DNA from: Cryobacterium algoritolerans
GTDB lineage: Bacteria > Actinomycetota > Actinomycetes > Actinomycetales > Microbacteriaceae
DNA length: 64,000 nt
NCBI RefSeq assembly: GCF_004402785.1
Contig: NZ_SOFP01000079.1
Coordinates: 1 to 64,000, forward strand
Direction: 5' to 3'
Shown here one piece after another: positions 16,893 to 25,860 of the stretch. The notes below the pieces were generated by a model. The model was not told where the DNA came from. It was given only the letters and a program-made list of their open reading frames with translations, and searched no databases. Every line of letters starts with the position of its first letter. Positions within the stretch are counted from its first letter, which is position 1. The position numbers and the translations under genes were made by a program.

Positions 16893-16924
16893 AACGGCCC
16901 CGCACCTTTCGGTGCGGGGCCGTT
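16893..16924. terminator. bidirectional hairpin terminator between MDMPI gene and adhE
   Basis: A perfect 14-bp stem, AACGGCCCCGCACC (with one end mismatch) with GGTGCGGGGCCGTT, has a TTTC loop, placed between two convergent stops. There is no long T-run on either side. Confidence 0.7.
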
Positions 16925-16948
16925 CGTCATCCATTCAGGCGGTGAGAC

Positions 16949-19693
16949 CTACTTGGCCGCCTTGCGTGCGGGCTTCTTGGCGTCGCCTTGGTCTTCGGCG
17001 CCGGTCTTGATGGCCGCGTCGACGACGGCGGCGCGGCTGGCGCGCACCTCCTTGAAAGACGTGCCGTAGTACGCGGCTTCCATGATCGTCTTCATGTCGG
17101 CGAGCATCGGCATCCGCGGGTTGGCCGGTGCGCACTGGTCGCCGTAGGCCCCCATGGCGAGTGAGTCGAGGCGACCGATGAAGTCTTCCTCGTTGACGCC
17201 CTGGGCCTGGAAGGACGGCTTGATGCCGACCTGGTCGCGCAGCTTCTCGACGGCCTGGGCGTAGGACTCGATGCCCTCTTCAGGCGTCGAGGCCGGGAGG
17301 CCGAGGTGCTTGGCGATCTGCTGGAAACGCTCGGGAGCAATGTAGCTCTCGTACTTGGGCCAGCTGGTCAGCTTGGTCGGGATGAGTCCGTTGTAACGGA
17401 TCACGTGAGGCAGGTACGTGGCGTTTACTCGACCGTGGATCAAGTGGAGCTGCGCACCCGTCACGTGGGCCATCGCGTGACAAATTCCGAGGAACGCGTT
17501 ACCGAATGCCATTCCAGCGATCGAGGATGCGTTGTGCATCTTCTCGCGGGCCTTGATGACGCCGGCATCCGTGCTGTTCGCCGTGCCGTTGACGCTCTCC
17601 ACGATGTTCTCGAAGATGAGCTTGATCGCGTGCAGGCAGAGGCCGTCGGTGAAGTCGTTCGCGTAGACGGAGACGTATGCCTCTGTCGCGTGAGTCAATG
17701 CGTCGAAGCCGGAGTCGGCCACGAGGAACGACGGCATCGCAGCCGTCAGCGACGGGTCGATGATCGCGACGGTGGGCAGGAGAGCGTAGTCAGCGAGTGG
17801 ATACTTGACTCCGGAAACCTCGTCCGTGATCACGGCGAATGGCGTCATCTCGGAGCCGGTTCCCGATGTGGTCGGGATGCAGACGAGCTTGGCCAGTTCA
17901 CCGAGGTCGGGGAACTTGAACGCGCGCTTGCGCACGTCGAAGAACTTTTCCTTCATGTCGGAGAATTCGATTTCGGGGTGTTCGTAGAGGAGCCACATAA
18001 CCTTCGCGGCGTCCATCGGCGAGCCACCGCCGAGGGCGATGATCGTGTCGGGCTTGAAGGCCCGCATCTCTGCCGCGCCCTTGGTCACGGCGGAAACGGT
18101 CGGCTCCGGGAGCACGTTGTCGATTATCTGCAACGAAACCCGGTTCTCGCGGCGGTTGAGCACGTCGAGGATCTTGTCGACAAAGCCGAGCTTGGTCATG
18201 GTCGCGTCGGTGACGATGGTGACGCGCTCCACGTTGCGCATGTCCGTCAGGTAACGGATGGCGTTCGGCTCGAAATACGTCTTGGCGGGGACCTTGAACC
18301 ACTGCAAGTTGTTGTTCCTTCGACCGATCCGCTTGACGTTGATGAGGTTGATCGCCGACACGTTGTTCGACACGGAGTTGTGGCCATACGAGCCGCAGCC
18401 GAGGGTGAGTGACGGGATGAAGGCGTTGTAGACGTCACCGATGCCACCCAGCGAGCTGGGTGCGTTGGTGATGATGCGAACGGCCTTGACGCGCATGCCG
18501 AACTCCTCGATGATCGCGGGGTTCTCGCTGTGGATCGAGCCGGAGTGGCCAAGACCGTCGAATTCCACCATCTGCTCGGAGAGCGAGATGCCTTCTTCGG
18601 CGTCCTTGGCGTGCAGCACGGCGAGCACGGGGGCCAGCTTTTCGCGGGTCATCGGCTCGTGCGGTCCGACGCTTGCGACCTCAACCAGGATGATCGACGT
18701 GTCTTCCGGAACGGTGAATCCGGCCTGCTCGGCGATCCAGACCGGCGACTTGCCGACGACGGAGGCGTTCAGCTTGGCACCGCCGCAGTTCTCCGAATTG
18801 GCTTGCACGCCGAAGATGAACTCTTCGAGCATGGTCTTCTCGGCCGGGGTGACCCGGTAGGCGTGCAGGAGCTTGAACTCGGCCATGGCCTCGTTATAGA
18901 GCGGCTCTTCAATGATGACGGCCTGCTCGGAAGCGCAGATCATGCCGTAGTCGAAGGCCTTGGAGAGCACGACGTCGTTGACGGCGCGCTTGAGCTTGGC
19001 GCTCTTCTCGATGAAGGCCGGCACGTTACCGGCGCCGACACCCAGGGCGGGCTTGCCGCAGGAGTAGGCCGCGCGGACCATGGCGTTCCCACCGGTCGCG
19101 AGGATCGTGGCCACGCCGGGGTGGTTCATCAGCAGGGTGCTGGCCTCGAGCGAAGGAACTTCGATCCACTGAATACAGTTCTTCGGCGCTCCGGCGGCGA
19201 TTGCCGCGTCTCGCACGATGCGTGCGGCGGCTGCGGAGGACTGCTGCGCTGCGGGGTGGAAACCGAAAACGATCGGGTTGCGGGTTTTAAGGGCGATAAG
19301 GGACTTGAAGATTGCGGTCGAGGTGCAGTTCGTCACAGGGGTGATGCCGCAGATAACGCCGACCGGTTCGGCGATTTCAGTGATTCCGGTAATTTCGTCG
19401 TGGCTGATCACGCCGACTGTTTTAAGGTTTTGCATGGAGTTCGTAACGTGCTCGCATGCGAAGAGATTCTTCACGGCCTTGTCTTCGAAGACGCCGCGTC
19501 CGGTTTCCTCCACAGCGTGAACAGCCAGTTCGGCATGCTTGCTGAGGGCCGCTACCGACGCCTTCTTGACGATGTGGTCGATCTGTTCCTGAGTGAAATT
19601 GGCATATTCGAGCAGTGCCTCGCTCGCGCCTTTAACCAGGGTGTCAATTGTTTTTACAAGTGACTCAGTGACTGGTTTGTCGATTATGGTCAT
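16949..19693 (-). CDS. adhE: bifunctional acetaldehyde-CoA/alcohol dehydrogenase
   Basis: 914 residues. The N-terminal CoA-acylating aldehyde dehydrogenase (about 1-440) has the catalytic Cys253 in FDYGMICASEQAV. The C-terminal iron-dependent alcohol dehydrogenase (about 460-880) has ALGGGSPMDAAKV, TTSGTGSEMTPFAV, ATEAYVS, the metal-binding HAMAHVTGAQLHLIHG and ANPRMPM. It reduces acetyl-CoA to ethanol and regenerates NAD+ under low oxygen, and usually forms spirosomes. The last ~20 residues are a Lys/Ala-rich tail (DAKKPARKAAK) not needed for either domain. GAGGGG lies before the ATG. The ~40-nt leader contains a perfect hairpin. Confidence 0.95.
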   Translation of the reverse strand: MTIIDKPVTESLVKTIDTLVKGASEALLEYANFTQEQIDHIVKKASVAALSKHAELAVHAVEETGRGVFEDKAVKNLFACEHVTNSMQNLKTVGVISHDEITGITEIAEPVGVICGITPVTNCTSTAIFKSLIALKTRNPIVFGFHPAAQQSSAAAARIVRDAAIAAGAPKNCIQWIEVPSLEASTLLMNHPGVATILATGGNAMVRAAYSCGKPALGVGAGNVPAFIEKSAKLKRAVNDVVLSKAFDYGMICASEQAVIIEEPLYNEAMAEFKLLHAYRVTPAEKTMLEEFIFGVQANSENCGGAKLNASVVGKSPVWIAEQAGFTVPEDTSIILVEVASVGPHEPMTREKLAPVLAVLHAKDAEEGISLSEQMVEFDGLGHSGSIHSENPAIIEEFGMRVKAVRIITNAPSSLGGIGDVYNAFIPSLTLGCGSYGHNSVSNNVSAINLINVKRIGRRNNNLQWFKVPAKTYFEPNAIRYLTDMRNVERVTIVTDATMTKLGFVDKILDVLNRRENRVSLQIIDNVLPEPTVSAVTKGAAEMRAFKPDTIIALGGGSPMDAAKVMWLLYEHPEIEFSDMKEKFFDVRKRAFKFPDLGELAKLVCIPTTSGTGSEMTPFAVITDEVSGVKYPLADYALLPTVAIIDPSLTAAMPSFLVADSGFDALTHATEAYVSVYANDFTDGLCLHAIKLIFENIVESVNGTANSTDAGVIKAREKMHNASSIAGMAFGNAFLGICHAMAHVTGAQLHLIHGRVNATYLPHVIRYNGLIPTKLTSWPKYESYIAPERFQQIAKHLGLPASTPEEGIESYAQAVEKLRDQVGIKPSFQAQGVNEEDFIGRLDSLAMGAYGDQCAPANPRMPMLADMKTIMEAAYYGTSFKEVRASRAAVVDAAIKTGAEDQGDAKKPARKAAK

Positions 19694-20014
19694 GGTGCCC
19701 CTCTTCGGCAGCCCAACTTGGGCTTTTCGCCTCTTGGAGCAATTCTATGACCCCGGCAAGAGGGGCGCACGTCGGCGAGGGGACAGCCGGGCTCCTATCA
19801 AAGATGCATTGATGCATTTATCCTGATCTCGGTGCTCTTTTTCGGCCTGGAAAGATTTCAATTAATTTCCCGGCATCGGAAAAAGTGCGCGCCCCGGCCG
19901 CGCGCGCGCTCGCGCGGGATAGCGCGCGCGTGCTCGCGCGCATACCGTCATGAGTGTCCGCGGCACGGAGCATGGCAGCGCCGATAAGACGATCGGGGTC
20001 GTGGGGCGCCCGGG
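19694..20014. promoter_or_regulatory. adhE upstream region, 321 bp without a gene
   Basis: Reading away from adhE: a perfect 7-bp dyad AGCCCAA-C-TTGGGCT (19710-19724) in the likely leader; a minus-strand TAGAAT -10 candidate (19742-19747); a repeated ATGCATTG/ATGCATTT pair (19804-19819); an AT-rich stretch; then an alternating purine-pyrimidine tract dominated by CGCG and GCGC (19888-19942). No Rex-type TTGTGA-N6-TCACAA site and no complete FNR site (TTGAT-N4-ATCAA) was seen. Control of adhE by oxygen or redox is therefore not visible here. Confidence 0.45.
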
Positions 20015-21160
20015 TCAGCGGTGGCCGAGATATTGTACGGCCGCCACGGCGTCGTGCACGACGGCCGCGGCGTGGCCGGCCTCGGCGGCCGTCGTGCCGG
20101 AGGCAAACGTGAACCGCACGGCGGTGAGCGCCTCCTCTGCCGGGAACCCCATCGCGGTGAGAACGTGTGAGGGCTCGTCGCTTCCTGCCGCACAGGCCGA
20201 GCCGCTCGAACAGACGATTCCGTGCTGCTCCAGTTCGAGAAGAACGGCCTCACCGCTGGTGCCGGGGAAGACGAATGACGCGCTGCCGGGTAGGCGCGCT
20301 GACGGATGCCCGGTGAGCCGGGCGGTGGCGGTTCCAGTGAGAACCGTGGCGATGAAGGCGTCGCGCAGCCCGGCCACTCGTTCCGACGCACCCTCGCGTT
20401 CCTCCTCCGCCAGGCGTAGTGCGAGGGCGAGGGCGACGGCGCCAGCCACATTCTCCGTTCCGCTGCGGTGACCGCGTTCCTGGCCGCCGCCGTGCACCAG
20501 CGGCTCGACCGGTAGCCGGCGACGCAGGTAGACCGCACCGATGCCCTGCGAGGCGCCGAGCTTGTGCCCGGACAGGCTTAGCGCGTCGACGCCCAGTTCC
20601 CGGGTGTCGAGGGTGAGCCAGCCGGCGGCCTGAACGGCATCCGTGTGGAACGGCACCCCGGCGGCAACGGTGACGGCGGCGAGATCGCGGAGTGGTTGGA
20701 CCGTGCCGACCTCGTTGTTCGCGTACTGCACGGACACCAGGGTCGTCTCAGGTCTGAGCAGGCGGCGCAGCTGTTCGGGGTCCACCAGACCGGAGGCATC
20801 CGGGTCGAGCATGCTGATCTCGAAGCCGTGCAGGCGTCGCAGGTAGTCACAGGACTCCAGCACGGCCTCGTGCTCGATCGGGGTGGTGATGATGTGGCGC
20901 CCGCGGGGCGACCCCAGGGCGATGCCCTTCACCGCGAGATTGTCGGCCTCGGTGCCGCCGCTCGTGAAGACCACCTCGGTGGCGCGGCAGCCCAGTACCG
21001 CCGCGACCGTCTTCCGTGCCTCCTGCAGCGTGGCTGCCGCGGCCTCGCCCACCTGGTGGTGGCTGGACGGGTTTCCGAATCCGCGGGTGAGTTGCAGCCA
21101 AAGCGCGTCGAGCACCTCCCGGCGCACGGGGGTGGTGGCGGCGTTGTCGAGGTAGACCAT
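20015..21160 (-). CDS. cysteine desulfurase of the NAD operon (NifS/IscS type)
   Basis: 381 residues, PLP-dependent. It starts MVYLDNAATTPVRREVLDAL, has the PLP lysine Lys200 in SLSGHKLGA, His97 in PIEHEAV, and the mobile-loop cysteine in CSSGSACAAGSDEPSHVL (Cys323). It moves sulfur from cysteine; next to nadBAC, its most likely client is the 4Fe-4S cluster of NadA. The start is at MVYLDNAATTP because the upstream in-frame extension is not family-like and overlaps nadC. Only 7 bp separate it from nadC, so it is the last gene of the operon. Confidence 0.85.
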   Translation of the reverse strand: MVYLDNAATTPVRREVLDALWLQLTRGFGNPSSHHQVGEAAAATLQEARKTVAAVLGCRATEVVFTSGGTEADNLAVKGIALGSPRGRHIITTPIEHEAVLESCDYLRRLHGFEISMLDPDASGLVDPEQLRRLLRPETTLVSVQYANNEVGTVQPLRDLAAVTVAAGVPFHTDAVQAAGWLTLDTRELGVDALSLSGHKLGASQGIGAVYLRRRLPVEPLVHGGGQERGHRSGTENVAGAVALALALRLAEEEREGASERVAGLRDAFIATVLTGTATARLTGHPSARLPGSASFVFPGTSGEAVLLELEQHGIVCSSGSACAAGSDEPSHVLTAMGFPAEEALTAVRFTFASGTTAAEAGHAAAVVHDAVAAVQYLGHR

Positions 21161-21167
21161 CAGTAGG

Positions 21168-22025
21168 TCAGCCCTGGAGTACCAGGACGTCGAGGCCGAG
21201 GTCGAGCGAACGCACGCTGTGGGTGAGGGCACCCACCGAGATGATGTCGACCCCCGACTCGGCGATGGCGCGCACCGTGGACAGCGAGACCCCGCCGCTG
21301 GCCTCGACCAGGGCGCGGCCGGCGGTCAGCCGGACACCCTCGGCAAGGTGCTCCGGCGTGAAATTGTCGAGCATGATGGTGTCGACGCCGGCGGCCAGCA
21401 CCGGTTCGATCTGGTCGATCCGATCTACCTCCACCTCGAGGTGGGTGGTGTGCGAGATCCGGTCCCGCACCTGGAGCAGCGCCTCAGTGAGGCCGAGGCC
21501 ACCGGCGGTGAGCACGGCCAGATGGTTGTCCTTGGCCATCACGGCGTCGGACAGGCTGAAGCGGTGGTTGTGACCGCCGCCGCTCTGCACGGCGTGGCGT
21601 TCGAGCGCGCGCAGGCCGGGAGTGGTCTTCCTGGTGTCCACGATCCGGGCGCGGGTGCCGGCCGTCTCGGCGACATACAGCGCAGTGAGGGTGGCGATGC
21701 CGCTCATCCGTTGCACGAAGTTCAGTCCGATCCGCTCCGCCTGCAGGATGCCGCGGGCGGGCCCCGACACCTCAGCGAGCACTTCTCTCGGCTCGAAGGC
21801 GGCGCCGTCCGCCACGAACACGCGCACATCGATGCGCTGGTCGGTCAGCCGGAATGCCGAGGCGAATACCGCCCCGCCGCTGAAGACCCCCGCCTCCCTC
21901 GCCACAAGCTGGGCGGTCGCCACGGCGTCGGCGGGGATGAGCACCTCGCTGGTCACGTCGCCCCAGGGTGCGTCCTCGTCGAGGGCGGCGCGCACGACGT
22001 TATCGATGGCACTCATGGTCAGCAT
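21168..22025 (-). CDS. nadC: nicotinate-nucleotide pyrophosphorylase (quinolinate phosphoribosyltransferase)
   Basis: 285 residues. It converts quinolinate and PRPP to nicotinate mononucleotide with CO2 release. Clear motifs are EDAPWGDVTSEVL, QAERIGLNFVQRMSGIAT, ARIVDTRKTTPGLRALERHAV, GGGHNHRFSLSDAVMAKDNHL, EVEVDRIDQ, and MLDNFTPE with EASGGVSL near the end. The first ATG overlaps the nadB stop; a second in-frame ATG three codons on (MSAIDN) is an equally good start. Confidence 0.95.
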   Translation of the reverse strand: MLTMSAIDNVVRAALDEDAPWGDVTSEVLIPADAVATAQLVAREAGVFSGGAVFASAFRLTDQRIDVRVFVADGAAFEPREVLAEVSGPARGILQAERIGLNFVQRMSGIATLTALYVAETAGTRARIVDTRKTTPGLRALERHAVQSGGGHNHRFSLSDAVMAKDNHLAVLTAGGLGLTEALLQVRDRISHTTHLEVEVDRIDQIEPVLAAGVDTIMLDNFTPEHLAEGVRLTAGRALVEASGGVSLSTVRAIAESGVDIISVGALTHSVRSLDLGLDVLVLQG

Positions 22026-23695
22026 GCGATGGCCTCCTCGGCCTCGGTGTACGTTTCACTGAGTTCCCGGCTGGGGGCGACAGTGTGGGCGAGTTCCGGC
22101 CGGCTGGCCGGAAAGTCGGAGCGGTAGTGGGCGCCGCGGGATTCTTCCCGGCCAAGTGCTGCCGCAACGGTGATCCGGGCGAGGTCGAACAGGTTCGCAT
22201 CCTCGTATGCCTGGATTTGCATATTCAGGCGGGGGTCGACTTCCAGTCCGGTGGCGGGGCGGTTCCAGCCGGCCAGGATCGCGGCGGCGGCGGCGAGGCC
22301 CTCACCACTGCGGAGCACGCCGGCGTACCGCCACATGACACGCTGGATGCCCTCTCGGTCGGCGAACGGCAAGGCGCTGTGCGGGGTCGGCCGACCGGCA
22401 CAGGTGCGGGCCGCCGAATGCCGATAGTCGGTCGTGGCCCGGGCGGGGTCGGCGTCGGTGCCGGTGTTCGCGCCGTCGACAGGGGACAGGCCGAGTGCTC
22501 GCACGGCCCGGTCGGCGAACACGGCAGCCTCGAGGAGGGAGTTCGAGGCCAGCCGGTTGGCGCCGTGCGCCCCGGTCCGGGCCGTCTCGCCGACGGCGTA
22601 GAGGCCGGGCAGGCTCGCGCGACCCCAGATGTCGGTGATCACGCCGCCCATCCAGTAGTGAGCGGCCGGGGCGACCGGGATCGGTTCGGCAGCCCAGTCG
22701 AGTCCGGCCTCGCGGCAGGCTGCGGTGATGGTCGGGAAGCGGGTCTCGAGTAGGTCGCGGCCGAGCCCGGTGGCGTCCAGGAGTATGGGGGTCCCGTCTT
22801 GCCGGGCCATCTCATGGGCGATGCTCCGGGCGACGACGTCGCGGGGCGCGAGCTCGGCCCCCGGGTGCACGTCGAGCATGAAGCGGGTACCGAGCCTGTT
22901 GCGGAGCACGGCGCCCTCGCCGCGCACGGCCTCCGATATGAGAGGGGTGCCAGGGACTGCGAGGGCGGTCGGGTGGAACTGGTAGAACTCCAGGTCGGCG
23001 ACGGCCGCGCCGGCCCGCCAGGCCGCTGCCACACCGTCACCGGTGGCGAGGGCCGGATTCGTGGTGTGCGGGTAGAGGGAGCCCGCGCCCCCGGTGGCGA
23101 GGATCACCGAGTCGCTGGCGACGCTCTGCAGTTCGCCATCCGGCCCGAGCAGGATCGCGCCGCCCGCCCGGCCTCCGTCCACGACGAGGTCTACGAGCAT
23201 GGTGTGTTCCCGGATGAGTAGGCGGGGGCCGGCGCCCTCGGTCCCCGGTGGGCGTGTGCGGGCGCGTTCCGCGCGCTCCCGCACGGTGGCGACCAGGGCC
23301 GACTCGATGGCGGCACCGGTCGCGTCGCCGCCGGCGTGCAGCACGCGCGACCTCGAATGTGCGGCTTCGAGCCCGCGGGTGACTCCGGACTCGTCCCGGT
23401 CGAAATCGACGCCGAAGCGGATGAGGTCCCGCACCCGGGCCGGACCCTCCGTGCAGAGCACTTCTACGGCGGCGGGATCGCAGAGCCCGGCCCCGGCGCG
23501 CAGAGTGTCGACCATGTGGGATTCCACCGAGTCGTCGCGGAACATCGCCGCGGCGATGCCGCCCTGGGCGTACCGGGTGTTGCTGTCCGGCAGGGCCGCC
23601 TTGGTCACCAGGGTGACGGTGTGGCCGGCGTCGGTCGCCCGGATGGCGGCGAGCAGCCCGGCCAGGCCGCTGCCGACGACGAGGACGTTCGCCAT
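22019..23695 (-). CDS. nadB: L-aspartate oxidase
   Basis: 558 residues. FAD-dependent oxidation of aspartate to iminoaspartate, the first step of de novo NAD synthesis. The N-terminal dinucleotide motif VLVVGSGLAGLLAAI, the SNTRYAQGGIAAA substrate-loop motif, RSRVLHAGGDATGAAI, ATGGAGSLYPHTTNP, EFYQFHPTAL and the HYWMGGVITD active-site segment are all present. The start at MANVLVVGSG lies 2 bp after the nadA stop; a long upstream extension of the frame is the antisense-free shadow of nadA and is discounted. The C-terminal helical domain overlaps the nadC start. Confidence 0.95.
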   Translation of the reverse strand: MANVLVVGSGLAGLLAAIRATDAGHTVTLVTKAALPDSNTRYAQGGIAAAMFRDDSVESHMVDTLRAGAGLCDPAAVEVLCTEGPARVRDLIRFGVDFDRDESGVTRGLEAAHSRSRVLHAGGDATGAAIESALVATVRERAERARTRPPGTEGAGPRLLIREHTMLVDLVVDGGRAGGAILLGPDGELQSVASDSVILATGGAGSLYPHTTNPALATGDGVAAAWRAGAAVADLEFYQFHPTALAVPGTPLISEAVRGEGAVLRNRLGTRFMLDVHPGAELAPRDVVARSIAHEMARQDGTPILLDATGLGRDLLETRFPTITAACREAGLDWAAEPIPVAPAAHYWMGGVITDIWGRASLPGLYAVGETARTGAHGANRLASNSLLEAAVFADRAVRALGLSPVDGANTGTDADPARATTDYRHSAARTCAGRPTPHSALPFADREGIQRVMWRYAGVLRSGEGLAAAAAILAGWNRPATGLEVDPRLNMQIQAYEDANLFDLARITVAAALGREESRGAHYRSDFPASRPELAHTVAPSRELSETYTEAEEAIAC

Positions 23696-23697
23696 GC

Positions 23698-25014
23698 TCA
23701 GGCGTCCTGGCGGGCCGGTGCGGGCGGCCAGGCCGTGAGCATCCGTTCGAGGGCGGTGCGGGCGGGCGCCGCGACGTCGTCCGGCACGACGATCCGGTTG
23801 AGGACCACGGGTTGCCGGTCGACGGTGCCGACCAGAGCCTCGAGCACCCAGGCCAGGTAGCCGGCGTGGATGCGGTACATCGTCGAGCACGGGCAGATCA
23901 CCGGTTCGAGGCAGAAGATGGTGTGTTCCGGGTGCTGGGCAGCCAGGCGCTGCACCAGGTTGATCTCCGTACCGATGGCGAACGTCGACCCTGCGGGAGC
24001 CGCCTCGATGGCTTTCTTGATGTAGTCGGTGGAACCGTACTCGTCCGCGGCGTCGACGACGGCCATCGGGCACTCCGGGTGCACGATCACTCGCACACCG
24101 GGGTGCTCCCGGCGAGCGATCTCGATCTGGTCGACGGTGAAGCGCTTGTGCACGCTGCAGAAACCGTGCCAGAGCACGACCTGAGCGGCGTCGAGCTCGG
24201 CTGCCGTGTTGCCACCGAGCGGTTTGTGCGGGTTCCACATCGGCATCCGGTTCAGCGGCACGCCCATCGCCTTCGCTGTGTTGCGGCCCAGGTGCTGGTC
24301 GGGGAAGAAGAGCACCCGCTGGCCGCGCTCGAATGCCCACTCGAGCACGGCCGGCGCGTTCGAGGAGGTGCAGACGATTCCGCCATGTGCGCCGCAGAAG
24401 GCCTTCAGCGCCGCCGAGGAGTTCATGTAGGTGACCGGGATGACGGGCACCCGGCCGTTGGCATCCGGGGTGGTGCCGTACTGTTCCTCGAGCTGTTCCC
24501 AACAATCGGTGACGGAGTCGATGTCAGCCATGTCGGCCATCGAGCAGCCGGCGGCCAGGTTGGGCAGGATGACGGCCTGGGCCGGGGTTGAGAGCAGGTC
24601 GGCGGTCTCCGCCATGAAGTGCACTCCGCAGAAGACGATCGCCTCTGCGTCGGGCCGGCTTTTCGTGGCCTGGGCCAGCTGGAACGAGTCGCCGACGAAG
24701 TCGGCGTGCTGAAGCACTTCGTCCCGCTGGTAGAAGTGCCCCAGGATGACCACCCGGTCGCCGAGGGTGTCCTTTGCGGCGCGGATGCGCCCGGCCAGTT
24801 CTTCCGGTGACGCGACCCGGTAGGTCTCCGGCAGAGCCCCCTGCCGTGGCGAACCGGTCGGGATCACGTCTCCCATGGACGAGCCCGGACCATAACCCGG
24901 CGTTCCTGCGTCGAATTCCCACGGCCCGGCGGCGAGCTCGGGGCTGCAGGTGCTGCCCGCGGCGGCGCCGCTGCTGATCAGCTGGATGGCCTGGTCAACG
25001 GATGCAATGGTCAT
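23698..25014 (-). CDS. nadA: quinolinate synthase
   Basis: 438 residues. It condenses iminoaspartate with dihydroxyacetone phosphate to quinolinate using a 4Fe-4S cluster. Core motifs are VILGHFYQRDEVLQHADFVGDS, VFCGVHFMAETA, NLAAGCSMADM (cluster Cys157), YMNSSAALKAFCGAHGGIVCTSSNA, WHGFCSVHKRF (Cys286) and EPVICPCSTMYRI (Cys374/Cys376). The ~65-residue N-terminal extension is longer than in E. coli NadA but common in actinobacteria. First enzyme gene of the operon after nrtR, with a 58-bp gap that holds no obvious promoter. Confidence 0.95.
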   Translation of the reverse strand: MTIASVDQAIQLISSGAAAGSTCSPELAAGPWEFDAGTPGYGPGSSMGDVIPTGSPRQGALPETYRVASPEELAGRIRAAKDTLGDRVVILGHFYQRDEVLQHADFVGDSFQLAQATKSRPDAEAIVFCGVHFMAETADLLSTPAQAVILPNLAAGCSMADMADIDSVTDCWEQLEEQYGTTPDANGRVPVIPVTYMNSSAALKAFCGAHGGIVCTSSNAPAVLEWAFERGQRVLFFPDQHLGRNTAKAMGVPLNRMPMWNPHKPLGGNTAAELDAAQVVLWHGFCSVHKRFTVDQIEIARREHPGVRVIVHPECPMAVVDAADEYGSTDYIKKAIEAAPAGSTFAIGTEINLVQRLAAQHPEHTIFCLEPVICPCSTMYRIHAGYLAWVLEALVGTVDRQPVVLNRIVVPDDVAAPARTALERMLTAWPPAPARQDA

Positions 25015-25072
25015 ACGGTTACTCCTCGATGGTCAGAAAGGCGAAGCAAGGTCTCGGGGCCGGACATCCGGC

Positions 25073-25765
25073 TCAGCCGATCGATGGACCCAGCGGGCCC
25101 AGGTCGACGGCCCGTACGGAGTCGTTGTAGCGGTACAGCCGCGGTGGCCGATGCCGGGTGCCGGCTACGCGCTCCCCGGTGTCGACGATCGTGCCGGATG
25201 ACTCGATGGTTCGGCGGAAGTTGGCCGGGTCGAGCGCCTTCTGCAGCACGGCCTCGTGCACGTCGTGGAGCTGCGCCAGGGTGAAGGTCTCGCCGAGGAA
25301 GGCATGGGCGATCCGGGAATATTCGACCTTTGTGCGGAGCCGCCACAACGCGTACTCAACGATCCGATTGTGGTCGAAGGCGAGCTCGGGGAGCCTGTCG
25401 GCCGGGAACCACTGCACATTGTCGCCGACCTCGGCGACTGCCGCCTCGTCGGATTCGACGAGCGCCCAGTAGACCACCGAGACCACACGGCCGCCGGGGG
25501 AGCGCCCGGGGTCGCCGAAGGTGTAAAGCTGTTCCAGGTATTTGGGCGTCAGGCCGGTGGTCCCCCGCAGGGTGCGTGCGGCGGCCGTCGCGAGTTCCTC
25601 GGCGGCCGGAAGTCCCCCGCCGGGGAGCGCCCACTGGCCGTGGAACGGCTCCCGGGTGCGGCGCACGAGTGGCAGCCACAGGGTCTTGAAATCGGACTCC
25701 GCATCGGAGCGGAGCGCAAAAATGACAGTCGAGACGGCGAGTGTCGCCTGGGCTGGTGCGGTCAT
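25073..25765 (-). CDS. nrtR: NrtR-type Nudix-related transcriptional regulator of NAD biosynthesis
   Basis: 230 residues: a Nudix fold (about 8-150) followed by a winged-helix region (about 155-230, AFLGETFTLAQLHDVHEAVL... NFRRTIESSGTIVDTGE) as in NrtR repressors. The Nudix box at residues 50-72 is degenerate: the canonical REUxEExGU reads RTLRGTTGL, so the catalytic glutamates are lost and hydrolase activity is unlikely. NrtR proteins sense ADP-ribose or related NAD products. Position ahead of nadABC and two palindromes just upstream support autoregulation plus control of the operon. Confidence 0.82.
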   Translation of the reverse strand: MTAPAQATLAVSTVIFALRSDAESDFKTLWLPLVRRTREPFHGQWALPGGGLPAAEELATAAARTLRGTTGLTPKYLEQLYTFGDPGRSPGGRVVSVVYWALVESDEAAVAEVGDNVQWFPADRLPELAFDHNRIVEYALWRLRTKVEYSRIAHAFLGETFTLAQLHDVHEAVLQKALDPANFRRTIESSGTIVDTGERVAGTRHRPPRLYRYNDSVRAVDLGPLGPSIG

Positions 25766-25787
25766 CTGCGGTATCCACTAAGTAAAG

Positions 25788-25833
25788 GTCAGTGTGACTC
25801 TAACTGGTGGCTCCATCATATAGTCAGAATGAC
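25788..25833. promoter_or_regulatory. twin palindromes GTCA-N3-TGAC, candidate NrtR operators
   Basis: GTCA-GTG-TGAC (25788-25798) and GTCA-GAA-TGAC (25823-25833) are perfect dyads with centres 35 bp apart, in the gap upstream of nrtR-nadA-nadB-nadC. They share only the dyad arms, which is what a pair of protein sites would show. Binding by NrtR is inferred from position. Confidence 0.6.
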
Positions 25834-25860
25834 CCGAACTCACAACCGCAGGATCGCCGG

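Noticed and set aside
19694..19860. Rex or FNR operator upstream of adhE
   Set aside because: No TTGTGA-N6-TCACAA dyad, and only a partial TTGAT half-site near 19809.
23696..24505. Long frame upstream of nadB on the same strand
   Set aside because: It overlaps nadA in another frame; composition is Arg/Pro-rich as expected of a high-GC shadow frame.
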